From: Pseudomonas sp. 31-12 | Lineage (GTDB): Bacteria; Pseudomonadota; Gammaproteobacteria; Pseudomonadales; Pseudomonadaceae | Assembly: GCF_003151075.1 (NCBI RefSeq) | Contig: NZ_CP029482.1 | Coordinates: 3,844,001 to 3,908,000 of the forward strand | Direction of reading: 5' to 3' | DNA: 64,000 bases | Shown: in pieces, positions 1 through 9,237 of the stretch | Numbering within the stretch: the first letter of the stretch is position 1 | Layout: each line of letters begins with the position of its first letter | Position numbers and translations under genes: made by a program | Notes under the pieces: generated by a model | Database searches by the model: none | Told to the model about the DNA's origin: nothing | The model's input: only the letters and a program-made list of their open reading frames with translations

Positions 1-188
1 AAGGTGACGAATTGACCGCTGGCCAGCAAGTCCGCCAGGCCTCGGGCGAGGGTCGACTTGGCCATGCCGCGTGGGCCTTCGATCAGCACGCCGCCGATCT
101 TGGGATCGATGGCGGTCAGGTAGAGCGCGAGCTTCAGATCGTCGGCGCCGACCACGGCGGAGAGCGGGAAATGTGGGGTGTCGGTCAT
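1..188 (-). CDS. Magnesium-chelatase-type AAA ATPase (ChlI/BchI-like), N-terminal part
   Basis: Only the first 62 codons are in the window; the gene runs off the left edge. The visible protein begins [16 protein letters not shown] and carries a P-loop-like stretch [11 protein letters not shown] (about residues 38-48), as in the AAA subunit of Mg/Co chelatases. It lies 148 bases downstream of cobN on the same strand, with a REP pair between. The usual Pseudomonas arrangement places a ChlI/ChlD-like protein after CobN, where it is thought to supply the ATPase for cobalt insertion into hydrogenobyrinate diamide. That role is inferred from family and position. The start is the ATG complementary to 186-188. 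Confidence 0.8.
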   Translation of the reverse strand, partial: MTDTPHFPLSAVVGADDLKLALYLTAIDPKIGGVLIEGPRGMAKSTLARGLADLLASGQFVT

Positions 189-231
189 TTTCAATACTCG
201 GTCATGGTCGATAGCAGGCACACCTTGTACC

Positions 232-325
232 TTGTGGGAGCGTGGCTTGCCCGCGAAGCGTCCGGTCAGTCGATATCAATGTTGAATGTGAGGGCCTCTT
301 CGCGGGCAAGCCCGCTCCCACAGGT
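232..325. repeat. REP pair, family A
   Basis: Two inverted copies of the GTGGGAGCG(T/G)GCTTGC(C/T)CGCGAAG unit face each other, separated by a variable spacer. It sits between the cobN stop and the downstream chelatase gene. It is probably a transcribed intra-operon hairpin that could affect mRNA stability. Confidence 0.85.
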
Positions 326-336
326 TCTGCGGCGCA

Positions 337-3300
337 TCAGCTGTCTTCTTCTATGTCCAGCAACAGGTTTTCCAGCGCCTCGCGATACGCCCCCGGTTCC
401 TGCCACATCCCCCGCTGTTGCGCCTCGAGCATGCGCTCGGTCATGTCGCGCAGCGCGTGGGGATTATGCTCGCGGACAAAATCCCGGGTCGCCGGATCGA
501 GCAAATACGCATCCGCCAGCAACGCGTATTGATGATCGTCGATCAGCTGAGTCGTAGCGTCGAACGCGAACAGATTATCCACCGTCGCCGCCAATTCAAA
601 CGCGCCTTTATAGCCGTGACGTTTGACCCCGTCGATCCACTTCGGATTCGCCGCCCGGGAGCGGATCACCCGGTTCAACTCTTCCTTCAAGGTGCGAATC
701 TTCGGCAAGTCTGGCTGACTGTGATCGCCATGGTAACTGGCCGCCGCTTCGCCGCTGAGGCTTTCCACGGCGGCGAGCATGCCACCCTGGAATTGGTAAT
801 AGTCGTTGGAATCGAGCAAGTCATGCTCGCGGTTGTCCTGGTTTTGCAGCACGGCCTGAACCTGGCTCAGGCGCTGGGCGAATTGTTCGCGAGCGGCGGT
901 GCCTTCATCGGACCCGCCGTAAGCGTAGCCGCCCCAATTCAGGTAAACCTCGGCCAGGTCCTCGCGGCTTTGCCACAGGCGACCGTCGATGGCGCCCTGC
1001 ACACCTGCGCCATAGGCACCGGGTTTGGCCCCGAAAATGCGCCACCCGGCCTGGCGCTTGGCCGCTTCTTCATCAAGGCCCGATTGCATCAACGCTTCGC
1101 GCTCGGCGCGCACTTTGGCGGCCAACGGGTTGAGGTCGTCCGGTTCGTCCAGCGCGGCGACCGCTTGCACGGCGGCGTCGAACAGGCGGATCAGGTTGGC
1201 AAAGGCATCGCGGAAGAACCCGGACACGCGCAAGGTCACGTCCACGCGCGGGCGGTCGAGCAGGCTCAGCGGAAGGATTTCAAAGTCGTCGACCCGTTGA
1301 CTGCCAGTGGCCCAGACCGGGCGCACGCCCATCAAGGCCATGGCCTGGGCGATGTCGTCGCCGCCGGTGCGCATGGTCGCCGTGCCCCAGACGGACAGGC
1401 CGAGCTGGCGCAGGTGATCGCCGTGGTCCTGCAAATGCCGTTCGAGAATCAGGTTCGCCGACTGGAAACCGATGCGCCAGGCGGTGGTGGTTGGCAGGTT
1501 GCGCACGTCCACCGAATAGAAATTGCGCCCGGTGGGCAGCACGTCCAGACGACCGCGACTCGGCGCACCGCTGGGACCGGCCGGGACGAAACGACCGCTC
1601 AGGGCATCGAGCAGGCCGCGCATTTCTGCGGGGCCGCAGGCATCCAGACGCGGGGCGACGACTTCGCACAGGCTGTCGAGGATGGCGCTCACTTCAGACC
1701 AGGGTGCCTCCTGTGGGAGCGGGCTTTTGTGGCGAGGAAGCTTGCTCCCGCTGGACTGCGCAGCAGTCCCATTTTCTGGGTCCGCTTCGCGAACCAACGG
1801 GAGCAAGCTCCCTCGCCACAGAGGATCGTTCCCATGGGGTTCGGCGTCGGTATTCAGAGTTCGCGCGATGAGTTGAGCGGCGAACAGTTCTAGGCGCTCT
1901 CGGGTATCCCCGGCGGTGCGCCAGACTTCATCGTTAATTGATTGCAGTTCAACGGGACGCGGTCCGGTCCACGGCTCGGCCAACGCGCAATCCAGCGGAT
2001 CAAACCCCAACTCGAACGCCTTGGCCAACGCCCGCAACAGACTCGATTGCGCCCCACGACCATCGCCACGGGGGATCCGCAACAGCGCCAACAACGTATC
2101 AATGCGCAAACGCCCGGTCGGCGACTCGCCAAAGATGTGCAAGCCATCGCGGATCTGCGACTCTTTCAAGTCGCACAGGTACGTGTCCAGCCGAGGCAAC
2201 CAGATCGCCGCATCGGCGTCGCTGTTGAGCTTTTCGTCCAGTTGCAGTTCACGGTCGATGTGCGTGTCGCGCACCAGTTGCAGGATGTCGCGCTGCAACT
2301 CCCGGGCGCGGCGCGGGTCGAGCAACTGCGCTTCGTAATACTCGTCCGCCAGCAACTCAAGGTTGCGCAACGGTCCGTAGGTTTCGGCGCGGGTCAGCGG
2401 CGGCATCAAGTGGTCGATGATCACCGCTTGGGTGCGACGCTTGGCCTGGGCGCCCTCGCCCGGATCGTTGACGATAAAGGGATAGATATTCGGCAGCGGC
2501 CCGAGCAGCGCATCCGGCCAGCAGTTTTCGCAGAGCCCGACGCCTTTGCCCGGCAGCCATTCAAGGTTGCCGTGCTTGCCGACGTGAATCACGCCGTGGG
2601 CGCCATAGGTGTTGCGCAACCAGAAGTAGAACGCCAGGTAGCCGTGGGGCGGTACCAGATCCGGGTCGTGATACACCGCGCTCGGGTCGACCTGATATCC
2701 CCGCGCCGGCTGAATGCCGACGAAGGTCAGGCCAAAGCGCAGCCCGGCGATCATCATGCGTCCGTCGCGGCACATCGGATCGCTGTCAGGCGTGCCCCAG
2801 CGCTCCAGCACGGCTTGCTGATTGGCTTCGGGCAAGGCCTTGAACATCGCCCGATAGTCGTCCATCGCCAGGCTTTGCTGACAGGGACGCTGGTCAATCG
2901 TGTCGAGGTCGTTGCTGACGCCGCCGAGCAATTGTTGAATCAACGCAGTGCCGCTTTCCGGCAACTCGGCGGGCAGCGGATAGCCTTCGGTGTGCAGCGC
3001 ACGCAGGATGTTCAGCGCGGCAGCCGGGGTGTCGAGTCCGACACCGTTGCCGATGCGACCGTCGCGGGTCGGGTAGTTGGCGAGGATCAGCGCGATGCGT
3101 TTTTCGCTGTTTGGCACCCGCGCCAGATCGATCCAGCGCCGCGCCAGTTCGGCAACGAAATCCATGCGTTCCGGTTGCGCCCGATAGCACACCACGTCCG
3201 ACTGACTGCGCTCACTGCGCCACGCCAAGTCCTTGAAGCTGATCGGTCGGCTGATGATCCGTCCGTCCAGCTCCGGGAGCGCGATGTGCATCGCCAGATC

Positions 3301-4230
3301 ACGCGGGCCGAGGCCCTGCTCGCTCGCGAGCCAACCGGGCTCGTTGTCCTGGGCGCAAATCGCCTGGATCACCGGAATGTTGCGGCGAAACGGCCGCAAA
3401 TGCGGCGCTTCAGGGCTTGATTGCGCGAAGCCGGTGGTGTTGAGAATCACCCCCGCCTCGACTTCGTCCAGCAGGTCCTCGACCACCGTCAGGCAGCCGG
3501 GCTCTTTCAAACTGGCCACGGCAACGGGCAACGGGTTCAACCCCGCCGCCTGCAAACGCTGGCAGAAAACATCGATGAACGCCGTGTTCGCCGCCTGCAA
3601 ATGCGAGCGATAGAACAGCACCGCCGCCACCGGTTGACCGGCCTGCCAGTCGGCTTGCCAATCGCTCAGTTCAGCGGGGCTTTTTTGTGGATGGTAAATC
3701 GCTGTGCGCGGCAGGGTTTGCGGCTCGGCCCAGGCGTAGTCGCGATCCAGCCAGCGATTGGCCAGACAGCGGAAGAAATCCAGGGCATTGGCCATGCCGC
3801 CCTGACGCAAAAACTGCCAAAGCCGGTCGCGGTCTTCGGCTATCACGGTGCTCAGGTCACTGAGCTCCGGGTCAGGACGATCATCGCCGGGCACCAGAAT
3901 CAGTTGCACACCACGTTGGGACAGCTCCACCAGACGCTCGACACCGTAACGCCAATAGGCGATGCCGCCGTGCAGCGAAATCAGGATCACCTTGGCATGG
4001 CGCAGCACTTCGTCGACATACAGGTCGACCGAGGCGTGATTCTGCACCTGCATCGGGTTGGCCAGACGCACGCTGGGGTAATCGTCGGGCAACTGCTGCG
4101 CCGCTTCGGCGAGCAACGCCAGGCTGGAATCGCCGCTGCACAGGATCACCAACTCGGCGGGGGTTTGTCCAAGGTCGGCAATGTTGTCATCCGACACGAA
4201 ACCGCCGGGCTGGGTCCTGAGCAGGTGCAT
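337..4230 (-). CDS. cobN: Cobaltochelatase subunit CobN
   Basis: Large subunit of the aerobic, ATP-dependent cobaltochelatase that inserts Co2+ into hydrogenobyrinic acid a,c-diamide in the cytoplasm. The 1297-residue product has the CobN/BchH-type signature HGNLEWLPGKG in the middle and the conserved C-terminal block containing TVDNLFAFD and LLADAYLLDP. It lies 3 bases downstream of cobW and behind a cobalamin riboswitch, so B12 probably represses it. Residues about 804-840 are not CobN sequence: they are the in-frame translation of a composite REP element (LWRGSLLP...KLPRHKSPLP), which adds 37 codons. Family identity is certain. Whether the insertion is tolerated is not shown by sequence alone, although the frame is intact on both sides. 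Confidence 0.96.
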   Translation of the reverse strand: MHLLRTQPGGFVSDDNIADLGQTPAELVILCSGDSSLALLAEAAQQLPDDYPSVRLANPMQVQNHASVDLYVDEVLRHAKVILISLHGGIAYWRYGVERLVELSQRGVQLILVPGDDRPDPELSDLSTVIAEDRDRLWQFLRQGGMANALDFFRCLANRWLDRDYAWAEPQTLPRTAIYHPQKSPAELSDWQADWQAGQPVAAVLFYRSHLQAANTAFIDVFCQRLQAAGLNPLPVAVASLKEPGCLTVVEDLLDEVEAGVILNTTGFAQSSPEAPHLRPFRRNIPVIQAICAQDNEPGWLASEQGLGPRDLAMHIALPELDGRIISRPISFKDLAWRSERSQSDVVCYRAQPERMDFVAELARRWIDLARVPNSEKRIALILANYPTRDGRIGNGVGLDTPAAALNILRALHTEGYPLPAELPESGTALIQQLLGGVSNDLDTIDQRPCQQSLAMDDYRAMFKALPEANQQAVLERWGTPDSDPMCRDGRMMIAGLRFGLTFVGIQPARGYQVDPSAVYHDPDLVPPHGYLAFYFWLRNTYGAHGVIHVGKHGNLEWLPGKGVGLCENCWPDALLGPLPNIYPFIVNDPGEGAQAKRRTQAVIIDHLMPPLTRAETYGPLRNLELLADEYYEAQLLDPRRARELQRDILQLVRDTHIDRELQLDEKLNSDADAAIWLPRLDTYLCDLKESQIRDGLHIFGESPTGRLRIDTLLALLRIPRGDGRGAQSSLLRALAKAFELGFDPLDCALAEPWTGPRPVELQSINDEVWRTAGDTRERLELFAAQLIARTLNTDAEPHGNDPLWRGSLLPLVREADPENGTAAQSSGSKLPRHKSPLPQEAPWSEVSAILDSLCEVVAPRLDACGPAEMRGLLDALSGRFVPAGPSGAPSRGRLDVLPTGRNFYSVDVRNLPTTTAWRIGFQSANLILERHLQDHGDHLRQLGLSVWGTATMRTGGDDIAQAMALMGVRPVWATGSQRVDDFEILPLSLLDRPRVDVTLRVSGFFRDAFANLIRLFDAAVQAVAALDEPDDLNPLAAKVRAEREALMQSGLDEEAAKRQAGWRIFGAKPGAYGAGVQGAIDGRLWQSREDLAEVYLNWGGYAYGGSDEGTAAREQFAQRLSQVQAVLQNQDNREHDLLDSNDYYQFQGGMLAAVESLSGEAAASYHGDHSQPDLPKIRTLKEELNRVIRSRAANPKWIDGVKRHGYKGAFELAATVDNLFAFDATTQLIDDHQYALLADAYLLDPATRDFVREHNPHALRDMTERMLEAQQRGMWQEPGAYREALENLLLDIEEDS
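1711..1821. repeat. Composite REP element inserted in frame within cobN
   Basis: The segment starts with a family A half (CTGTGGGAGCGGGCTT) and continues with a complete inverted pair of family B ends (TGTGGCGAGGAAGCTTGCTCCCG and its complement ending CCCTCGCCACA). An inner small palindrome GGACTGCGCAGCAGTCC lies inside. Its length is about 111 bases, or 37 codons, and it has no stop in the cobN frame. The same nested layout recurs in intergenic DNA at 44505-44625. Confidence 0.85.
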
Positions 4231-4233
4231 GGC

Positions 4234-5295
4234 TTAAACGCTGAGCGCGGCGCGCAATTGCGCTTCAAGCAGCGTGGCGTCCAGTTCCTGGCCGATCAGC
4301 ACCAGGCGCGTGGTACGCGCTTCTTCGGCGCCCCACTGACGGTCGAAATGCTTGTCGAAACGCGTGCCCACGCCCTGGATCAGCAAGCGCATCGGCTTGT
4401 TCGGAATCGCCGCGAAACCTTTGACGCGCAGGATGCCGTGCTGGACCACCAGTTGGGTCAGCGCGTCCAGCAGCAGGCTTTCGTCGGCTTGCGGCAGTTC
4501 GATGGAGATGGAATCGAAGGCGTCGTGATCATGATCGTCTTCACCTTCATGGTGGTAATCGTGATGGCTGTGACGGCTGTCGATGTGTTCTTCGGAACCG
4601 GCACCGAGGCCGATCAACACGTCCAGTGGCACACGGCCGCTGCTGGCTTCGATGACTTTGACGGCGGGCGGCAACTCTTCGGCGACTTCCAGGCGTACAC
4701 GGGCGAGGTCTTCAGGGCTGATCAGGTCGGCCTTGTTGAGGATCACCAGGTCGGCGCTGGCCAGTTGGTCGGCGAACAGCTCGTGCAGCGGCGATTCGTG
4801 GTCCAGGTTCGGGTCGAGTTTGCGCTGGGCGTCGACCTGGTCCGGGAAAGCCGCGAAGGTGCCGGCGGCAACGGCCGGGCTGTCGACCACGGTGATGACT
4901 GCGTCAACGGTGCAGGCGCTGCGGATTTCCGGCCACTGGAAGGCTTGAACCAGCGGCTTTGGCAAGGCCAGGCCCGAGGTTTCGATCAGGATGTGATCAA
5001 GGTCGCCGCGACGGGCGACGAGTTCGCGCATCACCGGGAAGAATTCTTCCTGGACGGTGCAGCACAGGCAGCCGTTGGCCAGTTCGTAGACGCGGCCGTT
5101 GGCTTCTTCTTCGGTGCAGCCAATGGAGCATTGCTTGAGGATTTCGCCGTCGATGCCCAGCTCGCCAAACTCGTTGACGATCACCGCGATGCGGCGGCCC
5201 TGCGCGTTGTCGAGCATGTGCCGCAGCAAGGTGGTTTTGCCCGAGCCGAGGAAGCCGGTAACGATGGTGACGGGGAGTTTGGCCAGTGTTTTCAT
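4234..5295 (-). CDS. cobW: CobW-family GTPase / metallochaperone
   Basis: COG0523 G3E GTPase proposed to deliver cobalt to the cobaltochelatase. The 353-residue protein has the P-loop GFLGSGKTTLL (about 13-23), the family metal-binding motif CLCC in ELANGCLCCTVQEE, the guanine specificity motif NKAD, and a histidine/aspartate-rich stretch (HSHHDYHHEGEDDHDHD) before the C-terminal CobW_C domain. I chose the ATG at 5293-5295 (MKTLAKLPVTIVTGF); an upstream in-frame extension would run into the riboswitch leader. It is first in the cobW-cobN-chelatase operon. A role in cobalt delivery fits its position and the riboswitch; the biochemical role of CobW is inferred from the family. Confidence 0.93.
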   Translation of the reverse strand: MKTLAKLPVTIVTGFLGSGKTTLLRHMLDNAQGRRIAVIVNEFGELGIDGEILKQCSIGCTEEEANGRVYELANGCLCCTVQEEFFPVMRELVARRGDLDHILIETSGLALPKPLVQAFQWPEIRSACTVDAVITVVDSPAVAAGTFAAFPDQVDAQRKLDPNLDHESPLHELFADQLASADLVILNKADLISPEDLARVRLEVAEELPPAVKVIEASSGRVPLDVLIGLGAGSEEHIDSRHSHHDYHHEGEDDHDHDAFDSISIELPQADESLLLDALTQLVVQHGILRVKGFAAIPNKPMRLLIQGVGTRFDKHFDRQWGAEEARTTRLVLIGQELDATLLEAQLRAALSV

Positions 5296-5404
5296 CGGAT
5301 GCCCTTTGGCAAGGTGGCGGGCATACGGGACGACAATCGCAGCGACGGGCGCGCGCGGAAGAGTTCGCCACCGGATCACCCCGCCCGGTTGTAGTGAGAA
5401 TCTG

Positions 5405-5575
5405 TGTCGAGGCAGGTCTCCTGGCTGACGGTGTGCCAAATGCAGATTGGCATTCGCTGCGCCTTCCCGCGAACCCGCTGGACAGGGTTTGCAGTGGCGT
5501 GGCAGCGAACATCACCGTTCACAGTTGCGGGGGCAGCCGCGGCATCGACCGCGTTCCCTTCTTAGCTTCGGCAAA
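5405..5575 (-). promoter_or_regulatory. Cobalamin riboswitch upstream of cobW-cobN
   Basis: Read on the minus strand, the segment has the conserved blocks of an adenosylcobalamin riboswitch in order: GGGAACGCGGT, CTGCCCCCGCAACTGT, CCACTG, GGGAAGGCGC, and the B12 box GTCAGCCAGGAGACCTGCC (5411-5429). It ends about 110 bases before the cobW start, so cobW-cobN are expected to be switched off by B12. Exact ends are approximate. Confidence 0.93.
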
Positions 5576-5650
5576 TGCCGAAGAACCTCGAAAGCGCAAG
5601 GCTACGCATCGTGTGGGGGCGGGTCAATGTCTCGTGAGACCTCACGCCCC

Positions 5651-5777
5651 CCTGTGGCGAGGGAGCTTGCTCCCGTTCGGCGGCGAAGCCGTCGCAATAC
5701 CTGCTTGAGAGGTACGCCTGAAGGAATGCCGGGGGTCGCTTCGCAACCCAGCGGGAGCAAGCTCCCTCGCCACAGGT
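5651..5777. repeat. REP pair, family B
   Basis: Inverted ends CTGTGGCGAGGGAGCTTGCTCCCG and CGGGAGCAAGCTCCCTCGCCACAG flank inner hairpin sequence with GGCGGCGAAGCCGTCG. It lies between the two divergent cobalamin riboswitches. Confidence 0.87.
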
Positions 5778-5850
5778 ATTGGGTGTCGAATGAGAACCCA
5801 TGGCAATTGACGCCAAACCCCCGCCCATGCTCTCCTACACGCCTTGTTAC

Positions 5851-6052
5851 GGGTGCCCTTCACAGGGTGAAACGGGAAACCGGTGAATCATGTGCTTTAC
5901 TCAAAGCCATGTCAGTCCGGTGCTGCCCCCGCAACGGTAAGCGAGCGAAGCGTCAGATCCACTGTGCCAGCAGTTCGGCATGGGAAGGTGATGCTTGCAG
6001 GTTCCGGCGAAAGCCAGCACCCCTCGTGAGCCCGGAGACCGGCCCGCAACAC
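5851..6052 (+). promoter_or_regulatory. Cobalamin riboswitch upstream of cbtBA-cobE-cobM
   Basis: On the plus strand the blocks GGGAAACCGGTGAA, GCTGCCCCCGCAACGGT, CCACTG, CATGGGAAGGTG, and the B12 box GAGCCCGGAGACCGGCCC appear in the correct order. It precedes cbtB by about 130 bases. It probably controls cobalt uptake and the following cobE/cobM genes. Its ends are estimated from the conserved blocks. Confidence 0.92.
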
Positions 6053-6180
6053 AAAGTGACCACTACGATCACTGAATAACAAACCCGCGGTGGGCGGGCG
6101 CTGTTGAACCTCTGCGTGCCCGACTCGCAGGGGTCTTCCATGCGCTCTATTCACCCGCTGACAGACCAGAGGGAAGCGCC

Positions 6181-6372
6181 ATGTCGATCATCAGCAGCAC
6201 CGGCCACAGCACCGCCAGCACCACCACAACCCTGAGCCAACGCCTGACCGCCGCCGTGTGTGCGTCGATCCTCGGCGCGTGTCTCGTCTATTTCGCCGGT
6301 TTCTCGCACATCGAAGCGGTGCACAACGCCGCGCACGATACCCGTCACAGCTCCGCCTTCCCGTGCCATTGA
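6181..6372 (+). CDS. cbtB: Cobalt transporter subunit CbtB
   Basis: A 63-residue membrane peptide with one predicted transmembrane helix (LTAAVCASILGACLVYFAGF, about residues 22-41). A short histidine-rich C-terminal tail follows (FSHIEAVHNAAHDTRH), probably the metal site. CbtB pairs with the multi-spanning CbtA in cobalamin-regulated cobalt uptake in proteobacteria. It lies behind a cobalamin riboswitch and 11 bases before cbtA. Start ATG at 6181 follows the purine-rich GAGGGAAGCGCC. Substrate assignment is by family and riboswitch control. Confidence 0.9.
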   Translation: MSIISSTGHSTASTTTTLSQRLTAAVCASILGACLVYFAGFSHIEAVHNAAHDTRHSSAFPCH

Positions 6373-6383
6373 GACCTGTCGAC

Positions 6384-7088
6384 ATGATCAAGCGTATTGC
6401 GCAAACCGCAGGTTTCAGCGGGCTGCTGGCCGCCCTGTTGCTGACCCTGCTGCAAAGTTTCTGGGTGTCACCGCTGATTCTGCAGGCCGAAACCTACGAA
6501 AAATCCGAGCCGGCCGCGGTTGAAGTCCACGAGCACGCCGCCGGTGTCGCCGCTCACACTCACGACGCCGAAGCCTGGGAGCCGGAAGACGGCTGGCAGC
6601 GCCTGCTGTCGACCACGGGTGGCAATCTGGTGGTGGCTGTCGGTTTCGCCCTGATGCTCGCCGGTCTCTACACCTTGCGTGCACCGACCAAAACCTCTCA
6701 GGGCCTGCTCTGGGGCCTGGCCGGTTACGCGACCTTCGTGCTCGCGCCGACCCTCGGCCTGCCGCCTGAACTGCCGGGCACTGCCGCGGCTGATCTGGCC
6801 CAACGGCAACTCTGGTGGATCTGTACGGCCGCTTCCACCGCCGCCGGCATTGCGTTGATTGTGTTCAGCCGCCACTGGCTGATGAAGATCCTCGGCGTGG
6901 CGATTCTCGCCGTTCCGCACGTAGTCGGCGCGCCACAACCGGAAGTGCACTCGATGCTCGCTCCGGAAGCCCTCGAAGCGCAGTTCAAAATCGCTTCGCA
7001 GTTGACCAACATCGCGTTCTGGCTGGCCCTGGGCCTGATCAGCGCCTGGTTGTTCCGCCGCAAAAGCGATGGCCAATACCACGCATGA
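6384..7088 (+). CDS. cbtA: Cobalt transporter CbtA
   Basis: A 234-residue integral membrane protein of the CbtA family. It has an N-terminal helix (FSGLLAALLLTLLQSFWV), then a histidine/glutamate-rich loop (EVHEHAAGVAAHTHD, about residues 47-61) that could bind cobalt. Four further hydrophobic spans follow. The chosen start is MIKRIAQTAG at 6384, which fits the 11-base gap after cbtB; a longer upstream frame would overlap cbtB completely. The stop overlaps the cobE start (ATGA), which suggests translational coupling. Confidence 0.92.
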   Translation: MIKRIAQTAGFSGLLAALLLTLLQSFWVSPLILQAETYEKSEPAAVEVHEHAAGVAAHTHDAEAWEPEDGWQRLLSTTGGNLVVAVGFALMLAGLYTLRAPTKTSQGLLWGLAGYATFVLAPTLGLPPELPGTAAADLAQRQLWWICTAASTAAGIALIVFSRHWLMKILGVAILAVPHVVGAPQPEVHSMLAPEALEAQFKIASQLTNIAFWLALGLISAWLFRRKSDGQYHA

Positions 7089-7498
7089 TTGATACCTGCA
7101 CGGCGCCGACTTTAGTGGTCGGCCTGGGCTGCCAGCGCGGCTGCCCCGCCAGCACGCTGCGGGCGTTACTCGATCAGGCACTGCAGGCTCATAAAATCGG
7201 ACTTCACCAGATCAAGGCCCTGGCCAGCATCGACCTGAAGCGTGATGAGCCTGGCCTGGTCGAACTCGCCGAACAACTCGCGTTGCCGCTGATGTATTTC
7301 AGCAGTGAGCAATTGAAAGGTTACAAACCGCAACTCAGCCACCATTCGGACATCGCGTTCGAACGCACCGGCTGCTACGGCGTGGCGGAAAGTGCCGCCC
7401 TGGCCCTGGCCGAACACCTGGCCAAGGCACCGGCGAAACTGCTGATTTCACGACAAAAATATGCCCAGGCCACCCTCGCATTGGCCTGCGTTGCGTAA
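7085..7498 (+). CDS. cobE: Cobalamin biosynthesis protein CobE (CbiG C-terminal domain)
   Basis: A 137-residue protein matching the CobE/CbiG C-terminal family: a glycine-rich N-terminus with GLGCQRGCPAS and a conserved SGCYGVAESAAL-like segment (TGCYGVAESAAL). In the aerobic route it is associated with precorrin processing near CobM; the exact chemistry in CobE organisms is less defined than for CbiG. The start codon ATG overlaps the cbtA stop codon by four bases. It is cotranscribed with the cobalt transporter under riboswitch control. Confidence 0.88.
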   Translation: MIDTCTAPTLVVGLGCQRGCPASTLRALLDQALQAHKIGLHQIKALASIDLKRDEPGLVELAEQLALPLMYFSSEQLKGYKPQLSHHSDIAFERTGCYGVAESAALALAEHLAKAPAKLLISRQKYAQATLALACVA

Positions 7499-7596
7499 GA
7501 TCCCCGATAATCCCCACCTCCGATCATGAGCAATCTTCATATCAAGCGTTGCCCGAGCCCTTTTTCCAACAGACTCTTTATTCAAAGGAACGGACG

Positions 7597-8343
7597 ATGA
7601 CCGTCTACTTCATTGGCGCAGGTCCCGGCGACCCGGAACTGATCACCGTCAAAGGCCAACGGCTGATTCGCAGTTGCCCGGTGATCATCTATGCCGGCTC
7701 TTTGGTGCCTGCCGCGGTGCTCGAAGGCCATTGTGCCGAACAGGTGGTCAACAGCGCTGAATTGCACCTGGAGCAGATCATCGAACTGATCAAGACCGCC
7801 CACGCCAACGGTCAGGACGTCGCGCGGGTGCATTCCGGTGATCCGAGTCTTTATGGGGCGATTGGTGAGCAGATTCGCTATCTGCGTGAACTCGGGATTG
7901 CGTTTGAAATCGTTCCCGGGGTCACGGCGACGGCGGCGTGTGCGGCGCTCTTGGGGGCGGAACTGACGCTGCCCGACGTCTCACAGAGTGTGATTCTGAC
8001 CCGCTATGCCGACAAGACCGTGATGCCGGCCGGTGAAGAACTGGGGAGCCTGGCGCAGCATGGGGCGACCATGGCGATTCATTTGGGCGTGCAGCATCTG
8101 GAAAAGATCATCGCCCAATTGCTGCCGCATTACGGCGCAGACTGCCCGATCGCGGTGATTCACCGAGCGAGCTGGCCGGATCAGGATTGGGTGGTGGGGA
8201 CGATTGAGGACATTGCCGGGAAGGTTGCGGCGAAAGGGTTTCGGCGTACGGCGTTAATTCTGGTGGGCCGGGTGTTGGGAAGTGATCAGTTCAGCGAGTC
8301 GTCGCTGTATCGCGCGGGGCATGCGCATCTCTACAGGCCCTGA
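7597..8343 (+). CDS. cobM: Precorrin-4 C11-methyltransferase CobM
   Basis: SAM-dependent methyltransferase of the tetrapyrrole (corrin) family that methylates precorrin-4 at C-11 to give precorrin-5. The 248-residue protein starts MTVYFIGAGPGDPELIT, the family's SAM-pocket motif. It has the downstream motifs VIIYAGSLVP, RVHSGDPSLYGAIGEQ and PGVTA. The start at 7597 follows AAAGGAACGG; an upstream extension lacks family sequence. It follows cobE after 98 bases. It is probably the last gene of the cbtBA-cobE-cobM group, as a REP pair and a terminator follow. Confidence 0.95.
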   Translation: MTVYFIGAGPGDPELITVKGQRLIRSCPVIIYAGSLVPAAVLEGHCAEQVVNSAELHLEQIIELIKTAHANGQDVARVHSGDPSLYGAIGEQIRYLRELGIAFEIVPGVTATAACAALLGAELTLPDVSQSVILTRYADKTVMPAGEELGSLAQHGATMAIHLGVQHLEKIIAQLLPHYGADCPIAVIHRASWPDQDWVVGTIEDIAGKVAAKGFRRTALILVGRVLGSDQFSESSLYRAGHAHLYRP

Positions 8344-8371
8344 GCCAAGCACAACGCTGAGATAAGTGGCT

Positions 8372-8511
8372 CTGTGGTGAGGGGATTTAGCGAAACGTCG
8401 CACCGCCCCGTTCGGCGGCGAAGCCGTCGCTAAACCTGATTGCGAGGTGCACCCGGAAGAATGCAGGGGGCCGCTTCGCTGCCCAACGGGGATAAATCCC
8501 CTCGCCACAGG
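8372..8511. repeat. REP pair, family B variant
   Basis: Ends CTGTGGTGAGGGGATTTAG and GGGGATAAATCCCCTCGCCACAG are inverted; the inner part has GTTCGGCGGCGAAGCCGTCG. It lies between cobM and nfuA. Confidence 0.82.
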
Positions 8512-8546
8512 TAAGTCCATTCACTCACAGATAATCGATCACCCAT

Positions 8547-8579
8547 AAAAAAACGGCACTCACGGGTGCCGTTTTTTCA
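8547..8579. terminator. Bidirectional rho-independent terminator
   Basis: The stem AAAACGGCAC / GTGCCGTTTT has a six-base loop, with A-runs on one side and T-runs on the other. It can end both the rightward cobM transcript and the leftward nfuA transcript. Confidence 0.88.
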
Positions 8580-8595
8580 TTTCGCAGCGAACACC

Positions 8596-9237
<642 letters not shown>

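Noticed and set aside
418..1893. Long plus-strand open frame opposite cobN
   Set aside because: It is antisense to cobN, has the low-complexity Gln/Arg/His pattern of a shadow frame, and no ribosome-binding site. High-GC DNA gives many such frames.
5651..5777. Possible CRISPR or mobile element repeat array
   Set aside because: The repeats are inverted pairs scattered singly between genes, not direct repeats with regular spacers, and no cas genes are near.
5809..5850. A sigma-70 promoter for cbtBA starting at TTGACG
   Set aside because: A TTGACG box is present just upstream of the riboswitch, but no convincing -10 hexamer lies at the right spacing, so it was not annotated.
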